Shown: positions 1-9,048 of the stretch, piece after piece
How the letters are laid out: each line of letters begins with the position of its first letter
Numbering within the stretch: the first letter of the stretch is position 1
Notes under the pieces: generated by a model
What the model saw: only the letters and a program-made list of their open reading frames with translations
Databases searched by the model: none
Told to the model about the DNA's origin: nothing
Translations under genes and position numbers: made by a program
Source of the DNA: Mucilaginibacter sp. SG564
GTDB lineage: Bacteria > Bacteroidota > Bacteroidia > Sphingobacteriales > Sphingobacteriaceae
NCBI RefSeq assembly: GCF_013149275.1
Contig: NZ_JABGNA010000003.1
Location: 186,001-250,000, forward strand
Length of the DNA stretch: 64,000 bases
Reading direction: 5' to 3'

Positions 1-1679
1 CGCTCCTATTGGGCTACCTGACCTCGAGGCCTGTTTTTACTGGTTATTGGGATAACACAGCAGGAAAATCACTTACGATTACTCCAAATAGTCAAACCAT
101 CGCTAAGCAGATCAAAGGGCAACTAAAAGTTACCACCTATGCAAATATGCTGGATCGAAACATTTGGGCAGTGTTGCCGCAGTATCGGAATACTGATTTG
201 GGCAGGCTGGAACAATTTAAAAGGTTCATCCCGGGTATGGACGTTGACTATGTCTACTATTATCAAAAACCCGTGGACACAAATTTCAGGGACTACAGGT
301 TTAATCCAAATCTTAACGGTGTACAGGATATAGAAAAGATTGCGGATAAGATGGCCACGAGTATGGGAGTTGACCGTCAGCTATTTATCCCACCAGGTCA
401 GATCAACAAAATGGTCAACCTGGAGCCGGAAGGTTATTTGCTGGCGAGAAAGTTAGAGTATAAAGGCAAAAGTACTTTCCTGAGATTTTATACTGGTGAC
501 AATGATCCATATGCCAGCGAAGCCGAAGTATCGGCCGCCTTAAAGCGTTTGCTAATGGCCGCTCCGAAAATTGTATTCGTTACGGGCAACAAAGAAAGAA
601 GCATCGATAACAATGCGGACAGGGATTACAGGCAGATCAGCTCAGTTAAACCTAGGCGAAAAGCGTTGGTCAATCAGGGTTTTGACGTAGATACCATCAA
701 TTTAAATACACAGGTTATCCCAAGCGACGCAAATATTGTTGTTTTAGCGGACCCTGTTACTCCGCTCAGCCCTATAGCCCAGCTAAAATTAATTAGCTAT
801 ATCGATAATGGCGGCAATATGCTGATAACCGGTGAACCTGGCCGGCAAGATATACTTAACCCAATATTACAACACGTTGGTGAGCAACTCAAAGCGGGAC
901 TGTTAGTTAAGCCTGACAAAAATACTACACCGGGTTTTATTAATGCTCAAATTCCCGCTAATGCAGCAAGCATAGATTCAAATTTAGCAAGGATGCAAAA
1001 AGGTGGAGGCACCATATCGATACAAGGTGCAGCAGCCGTTGAAACTGTGACATCGGGAAGTTTCAAAGTCGAGCCGTTATTATTGAGCAACTCCGGAGGC
1101 TGGAACAAGATCCTTTCAGGAGATAACGTAGGAAAAAACGTGGGACAAACAGCCAAAGAACCTCCTGTTTCCAAACAAGCAACCGAAAGCGCCACAGCGG
1201 TTGCTATGCCACAAGGTGCCGTCGCCGCCACCGCTGCCATGCCGGTGAACAATGTAGTGTCACCTGTCAAGCCTATGATGACTACCAAACTCGGTTCTGT
1301 TGATCTGTCGACAGCGGATCTAAGTTTTAACGCATCATTAGGCGATCAGAAAGGTATTTTTCCCGTTGCAGTGTCGCTGACAAGGTCTATAAATGGTAAA
1401 CAACAGAAAATCGTGATTTCAGGCGATGCTGACTTTGTTAGCAACGGAGAGTTATCACGAGGAAGAAGCAGGTTCAACGAATATTTCCTTCAAGGAGTTT
1501 GCAGATGGTTAAGTAACGGTGCGTTCCCTGTTGACATTATCAATACACCAGCAAAAGACATAGATCTAAAAATTTCAAGCGGGCAGATGACAGTATTAGT
1601 ATGGTTATGTAAAGGTCTTATCCCCGGAATGATAGCCCTGACCGGCGTAATAGTACTGTTTAGAAGAAGAAGAAAATAG
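1..1679 (+). CDS. GldG-type ABC transporter accessory protein, 5' truncated by window edge
   Basis: The reading frame is open to the left edge, so the true start lies outside the window. The visible part carries an ABC_transp_aux/GldG-like domain (about residues 40-290, with segments such as NGGNMLITGEPGRQ), a low-complexity Ala/Pro/Val linker near residues 380-425, and one C-terminal membrane helix followed by RRRRK. Proteins of this type are membrane-anchored periplasmic partners of ABC-2 permeases; GldG of the gliding apparatus is the best-known member. The permease and ATPase are presumably upstream and out of view. Two MutS-like genes, a TlpA protein and an M16 peptidase follow on the same strand, so this may be an envelope export or processing operon. 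That role is inferred from context. Gliding itself is unlikely without other gld genes nearby. Confidence 0.75.
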   Translation, partial: LLLGYLTSRPVFTGYWDNTAGKSLTITPNSQTIAKQIKGQLKVTTYANMLDRNIWAVLPQYRNTDLGRLEQFKRFIPGMDVDYVYYYQKPVDTNFRDYRFNPNLNGVQDIEKIADKMATSMGVDRQLFIPPGQINKMVNLEPEGYLLARKLEYKGKSTFLRFYTGDNDPYASEAEVSAALKRLLMAAPKIVFVTGNKERSIDNNADRDYRQISSVKPRRKALVNQGFDVDTINLNTQVIPSDANIVVLADPVTPLSPIAQLKLISYIDNGGNMLITGEPGRQDILNPILQHVGEQLKAGLLVKPDKNTTPGFINAQIPANAASIDSNLARMQKGGGTISIQGAAAVETVTSGSFKVEPLLLSNSGGWNKILSGDNVGKNVGQTAKEPPVSKQATESATAVAMPQGAVAATAAMPVNNVVSPVKPMMTTKLGSVDLSTADLSFNASLGDQKGIFPVAVSLTRSINGKQQKIVISGDADFVSNGELSRGRSRFNEYFLQGVCRWLSNGAFPVDIINTPAKDIDLKISSGQMTVLVWLCKGLIPGMIALTGVIVLFRRRRK

Positions 1680-1761
1680 TGGTCAATAATAGTTAATGAT
1701 ACGGTATCTGGAGGTGGCTTGCATTTAGCCGTCTCCATTTACCGGAAGTTTATAAGATATC

Positions 1762-3099
1762 ATGAATTTTCACACTGACAAGCAAACCCTCGATGACCTT
1801 AATATATTGGCAAAGCCAGGTAGTGATTCTATTTTCAGTCTCTTCAATAATACCTGCACTAGAGGCGGCGCGGAAATATTAGAACAGTACTTTCTTTATC
1901 CATTGACAAATAAGGAACAAATTAATAACCGGAGTCAAACCATGCAATTTTTTAGTACCGGTAGGCTCAGCTTCCCCTTTAAAACAGAGGACTTAGACAG
2001 TGCGGAAATATACCTGAGTATGACAGATCAGCGCACGATGCTCTCCTCCCGGGAAAATAATCTGGCGCAAAAGTTCAGTCAGCTCTTAGCGGCCGACGGC
2101 GACTATAAACTGATTGTCAATGGAATTAATGCAATTATAAGCATTTTACAAGACTTGAATAATTTCATTAACCGCATCCGGCCGACAGCTCAGGTAACTC
2201 CATATCACACCACTTTGGAAAAAATAGCCGAGTTGCTAAACTACCCGGAGTTAAAAATTTTACTGGAAGTCAAACAAACAGACAAACCTCCCTATGCAAG
2301 AATGATAGCCTATGATGATCTATTCAGATCCAGGTTTCGACGTCAAATAAAGCAAATCTTGACTGATATCTATCAACTGGACGTATTTATGTCCATTGCT
2401 ATCGTGGCATTGAAACACAACTTTGTATTTGCGGAGGCAATAGATAAGTCTGAACATATTCTCCACCTATCGGATGTTTTTCATCCTCTGGTAAAAAATC
2501 CCGTTACCAACAGTATCCAACTTGGCACTGATAAAAATGTCGTGTTCTTGACGGGTGCGAACATGGCCGGAAAATCAACATTAATGAAATCAATAGGCAT
2601 TGCTTTATACCTTGCGCATCTGGGCTTTCCTGTTGCGGCTGCACAAATGAAATTTTCAGTGCGTGATGGCATTTATACCACTATTAACTTACCTGACGAC
2701 CTTGGCGCGGGGAACAGTCATTTTTACGCGGAAGTTCTGCGGGTTAAAAAAATAGCCAAAGAACTGGCGTCCTCTAAGAAACTCTTTGTCATATTCGATG
2801 AGCTTTTTCGAGGCACTAATGTTAAAGATGCCTATGAAGGCACTATTGCCATTACAAAAGCATTCGCCGAAAAACGCAGCTCAATGTTCTTAATATCTAC
2901 CCATATTGTTGAGGCAGGCGAGATATTAAAAACACTGTGCAAAAATATCAAGTTCGTTTACCTCCCTACTCGTATGAACAACAACGCACCAGTGTATACC
3001 TATAAGCTGGAATCAGGCATTACCGCTGATAGACATGGCATGGTCATTATCAATAATGAGCGAATTCTTGAAATTATTAGAAGCCGAAACAACAAATAA
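1762..3099 (+). CDS. MutS-like ATPase lacking mismatch-recognition domains (first of tandem pair)
   Basis: This 445-residue protein begins directly in the MutS core/lever region (residues 1-250). It then has a full MutS ATPase domain: Walker A LTGANMAGKSTLMKS near residues 260-275, a DDLGAGNSHFYAE segment where canonical MutS has a conserved Ser-Thr-Phe motif, Walker B FDELFRGTN, and the STH switch. Canonical MutS is about 850 residues, with an N-terminal mismatch-binding domain carrying a Phe-x-Glu motif. That domain and the connector are absent here, so classical mismatch repair is unlikely. The ATPase motifs look intact. A paralogue follows after 11 bases, which suggests a heterodimer. The ATG at 1762 opens the core domain in the usual place. 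The substrate is unknown; the neighbours are envelope proteins. Confidence 0.85.
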   Translation: MNFHTDKQTLDDLNILAKPGSDSIFSLFNNTCTRGGAEILEQYFLYPLTNKEQINNRSQTMQFFSTGRLSFPFKTEDLDSAEIYLSMTDQRTMLSSRENNLAQKFSQLLAADGDYKLIVNGINAIISILQDLNNFINRIRPTAQVTPYHTTLEKIAELLNYPELKILLEVKQTDKPPYARMIAYDDLFRSRFRRQIKQILTDIYQLDVFMSIAIVALKHNFVFAEAIDKSEHILHLSDVFHPLVKNPVTNSIQLGTDKNVVFLTGANMAGKSTLMKSIGIALYLAHLGFPVAAAQMKFSVRDGIYTTINLPDDLGAGNSHFYAEVLRVKKIAKELASSKKLFVIFDELFRGTNVKDAYEGTIAITKAFAEKRSSMFLISTHIVEAGEILKTLCKNIKFVYLPTRMNNNAPVYTYKLESGITADRHGMVIINNERILEIIRSRNNK

Positions 3100-3110
3100 G
3101 CCTTTCCCCT

Positions 3111-4445
3111 ATGAACTTTTTTGCAGACATACAGACGCTGAATGATTTAAACATTACTGGCCGCTTTAAAAATAATTCTGTTGCTCGGCTATTTGACGAA
3201 GTAATTACTTCAGGAGGTAGAAAACTTATGGAGCAAATGTTTCAGGAGCCGCTTTTGAACCCAGACGACATCAACAAACGAAGCGGAATTTTTAGATACT
3301 TCGCGCGCCAGGGCACCCTGCTCCCATTTGCAGGCGAGGAACTGGAAATAATGGAAAATTACCTCAGTTCGGTTGGTAGCAATAATCTTATATCGACCGT
3401 TGTAAATGTGATATCTAAAAAGGTGCTGGAAATAGCAACTCAGGATAATGACTATGCAATGCTCGAATCCGATATAAGCAAAACCATCGATATCTTAAAT
3501 CGATTTCGAGATTTTGTAGAGAAATTGGATCATGAAGTAAGCCCGTTTTCCGATCAATTGAATAGTATAAGAAATCAGCTTAGCCAACAAAAATTAAAGT
3601 GGATTGGACAGGAACGGGGAAATGCCAAATTTCCACTGGTAAAGCTGATACGTTATGATTACTATTTGCGCACGGAATTACGCGAAGCAATGACCAGCCT
3701 AATGGACGTGATATTTCAACTGGATGTTTACATTGCTGTAGCAGGAATAGCTGTAAAAAAGGACTTTCGTTTTGCCAGGGCCCAGCCAAAGAGCAACAAC
3801 AAACTGACGATAACCGGACTCTATCACCCCACTGTCGAAAATGCGGTAAAAAACACCGTATCGTTACATCAAGAAAGCAATGTACTGTTTCTGACCGGTG
3901 CCAACATGGCCGGTAAATCGACATTGATGAAATCTCTTGGAATTAATATCTATCTCGCGCATATGGGGTTCCCGGTAGCCGCGGAGGATATGGAATTCTC
4001 CGTTAAAGACGGGCTTTATTCATCTATAAACGTACCCGACAATCTAAGTATGGGCTATAGCCATTTTTACGCGGAAGTATTGAGAGTCAAAACGGTCGCT
4101 GAAAAAGTGGCGGAAGATAAAAGCTTAGTTGTGATTTTCGACGAGCTTTTTAAAGGTACCAACGTAAAAGATGCCTACGAGGCAACATTTGAAATAACCA
4201 AAGCATTTTCCGAAAACCGGGATTCCTTTTTTGTAATCTCTACGCACATCATTGAAGTAGGCGAAGAGTTAAGACGGCATTGTGAAAATTTCAATTTCTC
4301 CTATCTGCCAACTACGATGATTGGCTCAACAATGTCTTACACCTATAAACTAAAAGAAGGCATCACAGCCGACCGCCACGGTATGATGATTATTGAAAAC
4401 GAGAAAATTCTCGACATTATCAGGCACGACGAAACCCAGGAATAA
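3111..4445 (+). CDS. MutS-like ATPase lacking mismatch-recognition domains (second of tandem pair)
   Basis: This 444-residue paralogue of the preceding gene is collinear along its whole length: MNF start, QTLNDLNI, GG near residue 40, core helices, then Walker A LTGANMAGKSTLMKS, SHFYAEVLRVK, Walker B FDELFKGTN, STHIIEVG and a final ITADRHGM segment. It also lacks MutS domains I and II. The two copies differ at many positions in the core but keep every ATPase motif, as expected for an obligate heterodimer with diverged halves. The gene starts 11 bases after its partner and ends 47 bases before the thioredoxin-like gene, so co-transcription is likely. Annotating it as mismatch repair would be misleading. 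Confidence 0.85.
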   Translation: MNFFADIQTLNDLNITGRFKNNSVARLFDEVITSGGRKLMEQMFQEPLLNPDDINKRSGIFRYFARQGTLLPFAGEELEIMENYLSSVGSNNLISTVVNVISKKVLEIATQDNDYAMLESDISKTIDILNRFRDFVEKLDHEVSPFSDQLNSIRNQLSQQKLKWIGQERGNAKFPLVKLIRYDYYLRTELREAMTSLMDVIFQLDVYIAVAGIAVKKDFRFARAQPKSNNKLTITGLYHPTVENAVKNTVSLHQESNVLFLTGANMAGKSTLMKSLGINIYLAHMGFPVAAEDMEFSVKDGLYSSINVPDNLSMGYSHFYAEVLRVKTVAEKVAEDKSLVVIFDELFKGTNVKDAYEATFEITKAFSENRDSFFVISTHIIEVGEELRRHCENFNFSYLPTTMIGSTMSYTYKLKEGITADRHGMMIIENEKILDIIRHDETQE

Positions 4446-4492
4446 CAACATAAAACAACTAAAAAACGAATTTGACAAAACTATTAGAAGAT

Positions 4493-5626
4493 ATGAAAAG
4501 AATGTTTATATGGATATTGACCATCGCACCGGTAGTGGGATGGTCGCAAAGCTCCAATTTTGTATTGGAAGGAAAAGTTGGAGCGTACAATGCTCCGGCA
4601 AAATCTTTTTTAATATACTTTGTAAACGGAAAGCAGGTAGTTGATTCAGCCGCTATTACAAAAGGTATATTTAAGTTTTCAGGGACAGTAACAGAACCGC
4701 TTCAGGCACAACTGGTGTTAGATCATTATGGAGAAGGGTTAACCCGTTTAGGCAGGAACGCCGATGCAACAACGCTTTATCTTGAAAAAGGAAATATTGC
4801 CGTTGCTGGTAAAGATTCGGTAAAGAATGCCTCAATAAGCGGTTCAAAGGTAAATAATGACAACAATAATTATAAGCTAAGCATTGCTAAAGCTGAGGAA
4901 GCGGTAAAAGTTATAAATGCTGAATACTTTGCCGCACCCGCTGCAAAACAAAAAGATCCAGCGTTTATCGCAGGCTTAAAAACAAAGTTTGACGAGGCCG
5001 TCGCTAAAGGAAAAGAACTGCAAGTCAAATATGTTGAGCAAAATCCTGACTCGTACGTAAGCCTAATGGTTTTAAAAGACCTAGCCGGAATGGATATAAA
5101 TGTGCCTCTAATTGAACCACTGTACAACAATTTATCCGCAGATATAAGAGGAACGGTTGCCGGATCAGCATTTTCAAAAGCAATCAATTCCGCACGTAGT
5201 ACGTCCATAGGTGCTATGGCACCTTTATTTACGCAAAAGGATGCGAACGACAAGGACGTATCATTAATGAACTTTAGAGGAAAATATGTATTACTCGATT
5301 TTTGGGCGTCCTGGTGTATTCCGTGTCGTCAGGAAAACCCCAACGTCCTTAAGACCTACAATAAATATAAAACCAAAAATTTTACGGTGCTGGGCGTTTC
5401 GCTCGACAGGCCGGGAAAACGAGAGGACTGGCTGGCAGCAATCAAAGCAGACGGATTAGACTGGACACAGGTATCCGATTTAAAGTTTTGGGATAACGAA
5501 GCAGCGAAACTATATAACATCAAAGGTATTCCTCAAAACTACCTGATAGACCCCAACGGCAAAATCATTGCTAAAAATCTACGCGGTGATGATTTGGATA
5601 AAACGCTGGCCACTTTATTGAAATAA
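4493..5626 (+). CDS. TlpA-family thiol-disulfide oxidoreductase with DUF4369-like N-terminus
   Basis: The protein starts with a signal peptide (MKRMFIWILTIAPVVGWSQ). A beta-rich DUF4369-like region follows (about residues 25-110), then a helical linker, then a thioredoxin/AhpC-TSA fold with the redox motif WCIPC (cysteines near residues 274 and 277) and the cis-Pro segment GIPQNY. Such proteins reduce or isomerise disulfides in the Bacteroidetes periplasm. The ATG at 4493 is preferred to the in-frame TTG at 4472 because it gives a clean signal peptide. It lies 17 bases before a periplasmic M16 peptidase, and this TlpA-M16 pairing is common in Bacteroidetes. The client is unknown. Confidence 0.88.
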   Translation: MKRMFIWILTIAPVVGWSQSSNFVLEGKVGAYNAPAKSFLIYFVNGKQVVDSAAITKGIFKFSGTVTEPLQAQLVLDHYGEGLTRLGRNADATTLYLEKGNIAVAGKDSVKNASISGSKVNNDNNNYKLSIAKAEEAVKVINAEYFAAPAAKQKDPAFIAGLKTKFDEAVAKGKELQVKYVEQNPDSYVSLMVLKDLAGMDINVPLIEPLYNNLSADIRGTVAGSAFSKAINSARSTSIGAMAPLFTQKDANDKDVSLMNFRGKYVLLDFWASWCIPCRQENPNVLKTYNKYKTKNFTVLGVSLDRPGKREDWLAAIKADGLDWTQVSDLKFWDNEAAKLYNIKGIPQNYLIDPNGKIIAKNLRGDDLDKTLATLLK

Positions 5627-5643
5627 AAAAATCAAACGTTGGT

Positions 5644-8430
5644 ATGAACACAAAATTAATTTTAACAGCAGGCCTGATTGGGAGCATTTTTTCTACGGCT
5701 CACGCACAAAATATACCTTTAGATTCCGCTGTTCGCACCGGTACACTAAGTAATGGTTTTACCTATTACATTCGTCATAATGAGCAACCTAAGAACCGTG
5801 TAATTTTTTACCTGGCCAATAAAGTCGGTTCAGTCCTGGAAGACGAAGATCAGCGCGGCCTTGCTCATTTTATGGAACATATGAGCTTCAACGGCACAAA
5901 AAATTTCCCCAAAAATGAACTGATAAATTATCTACAAAAAGCAGGTGTCCGATTCGGCGCGGACATCAATGCCTATACGGGATTTGATGAAACTGTATAT
6001 CAGTTGCCATTACCATCAGATAATCCAGAAATCTTAAAGAATGGCGTTGAGATTGTACATGACTGGGCCCATGGCGCATTACTTGATTCCGTAGAGATTG
6101 ACAAGGAACGAGGCGTTGTTCTGGAAGAAAAGCGCTTGGGAAAGGGAGCGAGCGAGAGAATGCGGAGATCCTATTGGCCGATAATATTGAACAACTCGCG
6201 CTATTCGCAACGAATGCCAATTGGTTTAGATACCGTATTGAATAATTTTAGGCCGCAAACTATCAAACGATTCTATAACGATTGGTATCGACCTGATTTA
6301 CAAGCTTTGATCGTCGTTGGAGACATAGACGTTGACCAAATGGAAAAGGTCATTAAAGCTAAGTTTGCCGATCTTAAAAACCCCGTTAACGAAAAAGCAA
6401 GAACGCTATACAAAGTTCCTTTAACAGGCAAAAATGAATTTGTAGCAGTCACTGATCCTGAAATGACTGCTACAACTGCTGATATAATAATTAAGTTCCC
6501 GGAACTGCCTTTACATACGATCTCTGATTATCGGGCAAATATCGTACGGCAACTTTTCAACAATATGATGGGGCAACGATGCGGTGAATTATTGCGGCAA
6601 TCAGATCCGCCATTTTTATCTGCAAACGCCGCTGTGGGTGGCTTTTTAGGTGGCTTGGATAATTATGACATAAACGTTACTGCTAAACCTGGTGATCTGG
6701 AGAAAGCAGTTAAAGCCATATGGCGCGAAAATGAACGCGTGAAACGGTTTGGTTTTACACCGACCGAACTACAACGTGCAAAAGAAAGCTTTCTGAATCG
6801 ATACAAATTGTCATTGACTGAAAAAGATAAAAATCCGTCAGAAAATTACGTGAGAGAATATTTGGATTATTTTTTACACGGCACCGCATCTCCGGGAATT
6901 GCTTATGAATTTAATCTGGCGAATAAAGAGATAAACGGAATTACACTTGATGAAATCAACACATTAATAAAAACAATTAATAAGCAGACGGATCGTGATA
7001 TTCTGATCATGGCTCCCGATAAAGAAAAGAAAAATCTACCCGACAATCAACTGTTTAACAATTGGCTGACAATTATTGAGGCGGATAATATTCTGCCGTA
7101 CAAAGATGAATTTAGTAAAGAAAGCTTATTAAAGTCTATCCCTGCAACAGGAAAGATAGTCAGTGAAAAAAAGGATGATCACAATGGTATTATTACACTT
7201 CTGTTGAGTAATGGCATTAGGGTATTGCTAAAACCGACAGATTTTAAAAACGATCAAATTATTTTTAGCGGGTTTGGGCCTGGTGGAACGTCGTTGTATG
7301 GCGATTCGGATTTCCAATCTGCCTCAGCTGCTAACGTTATACCTTCTTATGGGGCAGGCAATTATAATACCACCCAATTAGGCAAGTACCTGACCGGGAA
7401 ACAACTGATTGTTCAGCCGTTTATTGCCGAACGTTCGCAGGGAGTCAACGGAAGCACAGTTAAAGAAAACTTAGAAGATGCATTGCAATTGACGTATGCC
7501 TATCTCACTGCCCCCCGAAAAGATTCCTCGATGTTTAACGGCTTGATGATCCGCTCAAAGGCAGGTATTGCGAATCGCCTCAATGACCCCAACAGCGTCT
7601 ATCAGGATACGATCAGCGCGATATTGGGCAATCACAACTTACGCAGAACGGGACCTTCACTGGCAAAATTAGAACAGGTTTCCCTGGACCGGGCGTATTC
7701 AATCTATAGAGAGCGTTTCGCCAACGAAAGCGGTTTCGTATTCGTGTTTATTGGCAGCATCGATATGCCCGCAATCAAACCACTCATAGAGAAATACCTG
7801 GCTAGTTTGCCCGCAAGTGGAAAAAAAGAGGAGGCAAAGGACTTGCACATCAATGTTCCAACCGGTATCATCAAAAGAACGGTATATAAAGGCACGGAGC
7901 AAAAAGCAAGTGTAACATTAGTGTTCACTGGTGCTTTTGATGATACTATGGAAAATAAACTTGTTCTGGATGCTTTGAAAGAATCATTACAAATCAGGTT
8001 GATAGAGAACTTGCGTGAGGATGAGGGTGGCGTATATTCTCCATCTACAAGAGTTTCCACTGTCAAGTACCCGCGAAGTACCTACAACTTGACTATTACG
8101 TTCGGCTGCGCTCCCCAAAATGTTGACAAACTCATAAACTTAACATTGGGTGAGGTAGAAAAACTTAAAACGACAGGGCCGTCACAAATCAACCTTGATA
8201 AATTTAAAGCCGAAAACCAACGAACCTTTGAAACCAGTTTAAAAACGAATGGGTTTTGGCTAACATACTTATCCGGACAGATTCAAAATCGTGAAGATTT
8301 AAATCAAATAGATGACTATGCAAAATTGCTAAATTCGATCCCCCCCGAAAAAGTCAGGAAGATGGCTAATGATTGTTTAACCGGCAAAAACTACATTCAG
8401 CTGGTCCTTATGCCTGAAAAAAGTAAATAG
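5644..8430 (+). CDS. periplasmic M16 (insulinase/pitrilysin) zinc peptidase
   Basis: This 928-residue secreted peptidase has a signal peptide ending near THAQ (residue 22). The inverted zinc motif H75-F-M-E78-H79 lies in RGLAHFMEHMSFNG, and the downstream glutamate ligand is in VVLEEKR (about residue 161). Two M16 halves are present: the active N-terminal half, and a C-terminal half from about residue 510 (GKIVSEKKDD) with the family's second-half fold but no zinc motif. M16 enzymes degrade or mature small peptides in a closed chamber. Its position after a TlpA protein and an ABC-accessory gene suggests trimming or disposal of a peptide moved by this operon. It is the last gene before a strong terminator. 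Confidence 0.93.
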   Translation: MNTKLILTAGLIGSIFSTAHAQNIPLDSAVRTGTLSNGFTYYIRHNEQPKNRVIFYLANKVGSVLEDEDQRGLAHFMEHMSFNGTKNFPKNELINYLQKAGVRFGADINAYTGFDETVYQLPLPSDNPEILKNGVEIVHDWAHGALLDSVEIDKERGVVLEEKRLGKGASERMRRSYWPIILNNSRYSQRMPIGLDTVLNNFRPQTIKRFYNDWYRPDLQALIVVGDIDVDQMEKVIKAKFADLKNPVNEKARTLYKVPLTGKNEFVAVTDPEMTATTADIIIKFPELPLHTISDYRANIVRQLFNNMMGQRCGELLRQSDPPFLSANAAVGGFLGGLDNYDINVTAKPGDLEKAVKAIWRENERVKRFGFTPTELQRAKESFLNRYKLSLTEKDKNPSENYVREYLDYFLHGTASPGIAYEFNLANKEINGITLDEINTLIKTINKQTDRDILIMAPDKEKKNLPDNQLFNNWLTIIEADNILPYKDEFSKESLLKSIPATGKIVSEKKDDHNGIITLLLSNGIRVLLKPTDFKNDQIIFSGFGPGGTSLYGDSDFQSASAANVIPSYGAGNYNTTQLGKYLTGKQLIVQPFIAERSQGVNGSTVKENLEDALQLTYAYLTAPRKDSSMFNGLMIRSKAGIANRLNDPNSVYQDTISAILGNHNLRRTGPSLAKLEQVSLDRAYSIYRERFANESGFVFVFIGSIDMPAIKPLIEKYLASLPASGKKEEAKDLHINVPTGIIKRTVYKGTEQKASVTLVFTGAFDDTMENKLVLDALKESLQIRLIENLREDEGGVYSPSTRVSTVKYPRSTYNLTITFGCAPQNVDKLINLTLGEVEKLKTTGPSQINLDKFKAENQRTFETSLKTNGFWLTYLSGQIQNREDLNQIDDYAKLLNSIPPEKVRKMANDCLTGKNYIQLVLMPEKSK

Positions 8431-8478
8431 TAAGACCTCAAGTAAATTGATGTGCCCATACATTGTATAATGCATCAT

Positions 8479-8510
8479 AAGACAACCTTCGCTAAGACGA
8501 AGGTTGTCTT
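8479..8510 (+). terminator. perfect 13-bp hairpin after the M16 gene
   Basis: The arms AAGACAACCTTCG (8479-8491) and CGAAGGTTGTCTT (8498-8510) pair perfectly around a 6-base loop, 48 bases after the M16 stop codon. No T-run follows, so it may only protect the 3' end of the transcript. Confidence 0.4.
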
Positions 8511-8703
8511 AGTGGTCGAGACAAAGCGTAAGCTAACTTTCATTTAAAATATCTTGGAATCCAAATCACGAGCCTGGTCCAACGCTGTACGATTTTCAAT
8601 GATAATCCCCTTCATTCACGGGAGATTCATCAAAACTGATATGGTTGTTGGTAGCCCGGCCTATAAAATCTTCAGCCGTTCTTACTAAGATTAGTTAAAA
8701 GTT

Positions 8704-8737
8704 AAAAAAGCATTCCGTGAAGAGAATGCTTTTTTTT
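8704..8737. terminator. rho-independent terminator, bidirectional
   Basis: The arms AAAAAAGCATTC (8704-8715) and GAATGCTTTTTT (8724-8735) flank an 8-base loop, with T-runs on both strands. It can end the plus-strand peptidase operon and also transcripts coming from the minus-strand AraC gene. Confidence 0.8.
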
Positions 8738-9048
8738 ACATCTAAAATACCTCGCAAGAGGTACATGGAACTACCGGGATTGATTAGACCCAAGAACGCT
8801 GCAAAATCTTCAACAATCGAAATACCCTACCGGCAGATAATCCATATTTTCCACTAAGCTGTTTTATTTTTAACTTTAATTAATTAACTTTCAATGACTT
8901 AAATTCAAATAAAGCAGAGAATAAGGTATCGTCAAAACTTTTTTAAGAACCTGCAAATTAGAAAAGTTGTAAACGACTCATTTACTTTGGCGGATCACAC
9001 ATCGATTTTCTCGCGTGCCTTCCCAAAATTCAACCAAGAAACGGTTGT

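Larger units (their letters stand above)
8431..9048. other. gene-free region with two hairpins and short coding debris
   Basis: No convincing gene is present. It holds the hairpin at 8479-8510 and the terminator at 8704-8735. On the minus strand around 8520-8620 there are short coding-like stretches interrupted by stops (for example ENRTALDQARDLDSKIF followed by a stop). These may be remnants of a lost gene, but I could not identify it. Confidence 0.5.

Noticed and set aside
1..1679. Gliding-motility operon assignment
   Set aside because: Only the GldG-like domain is present and the following genes are not gld genes.
1762..4445. Reading the two MutS-like genes as mismatch-repair mutS
   Set aside because: Mismatch-recognition and connector domains are absent and mutL is not nearby.
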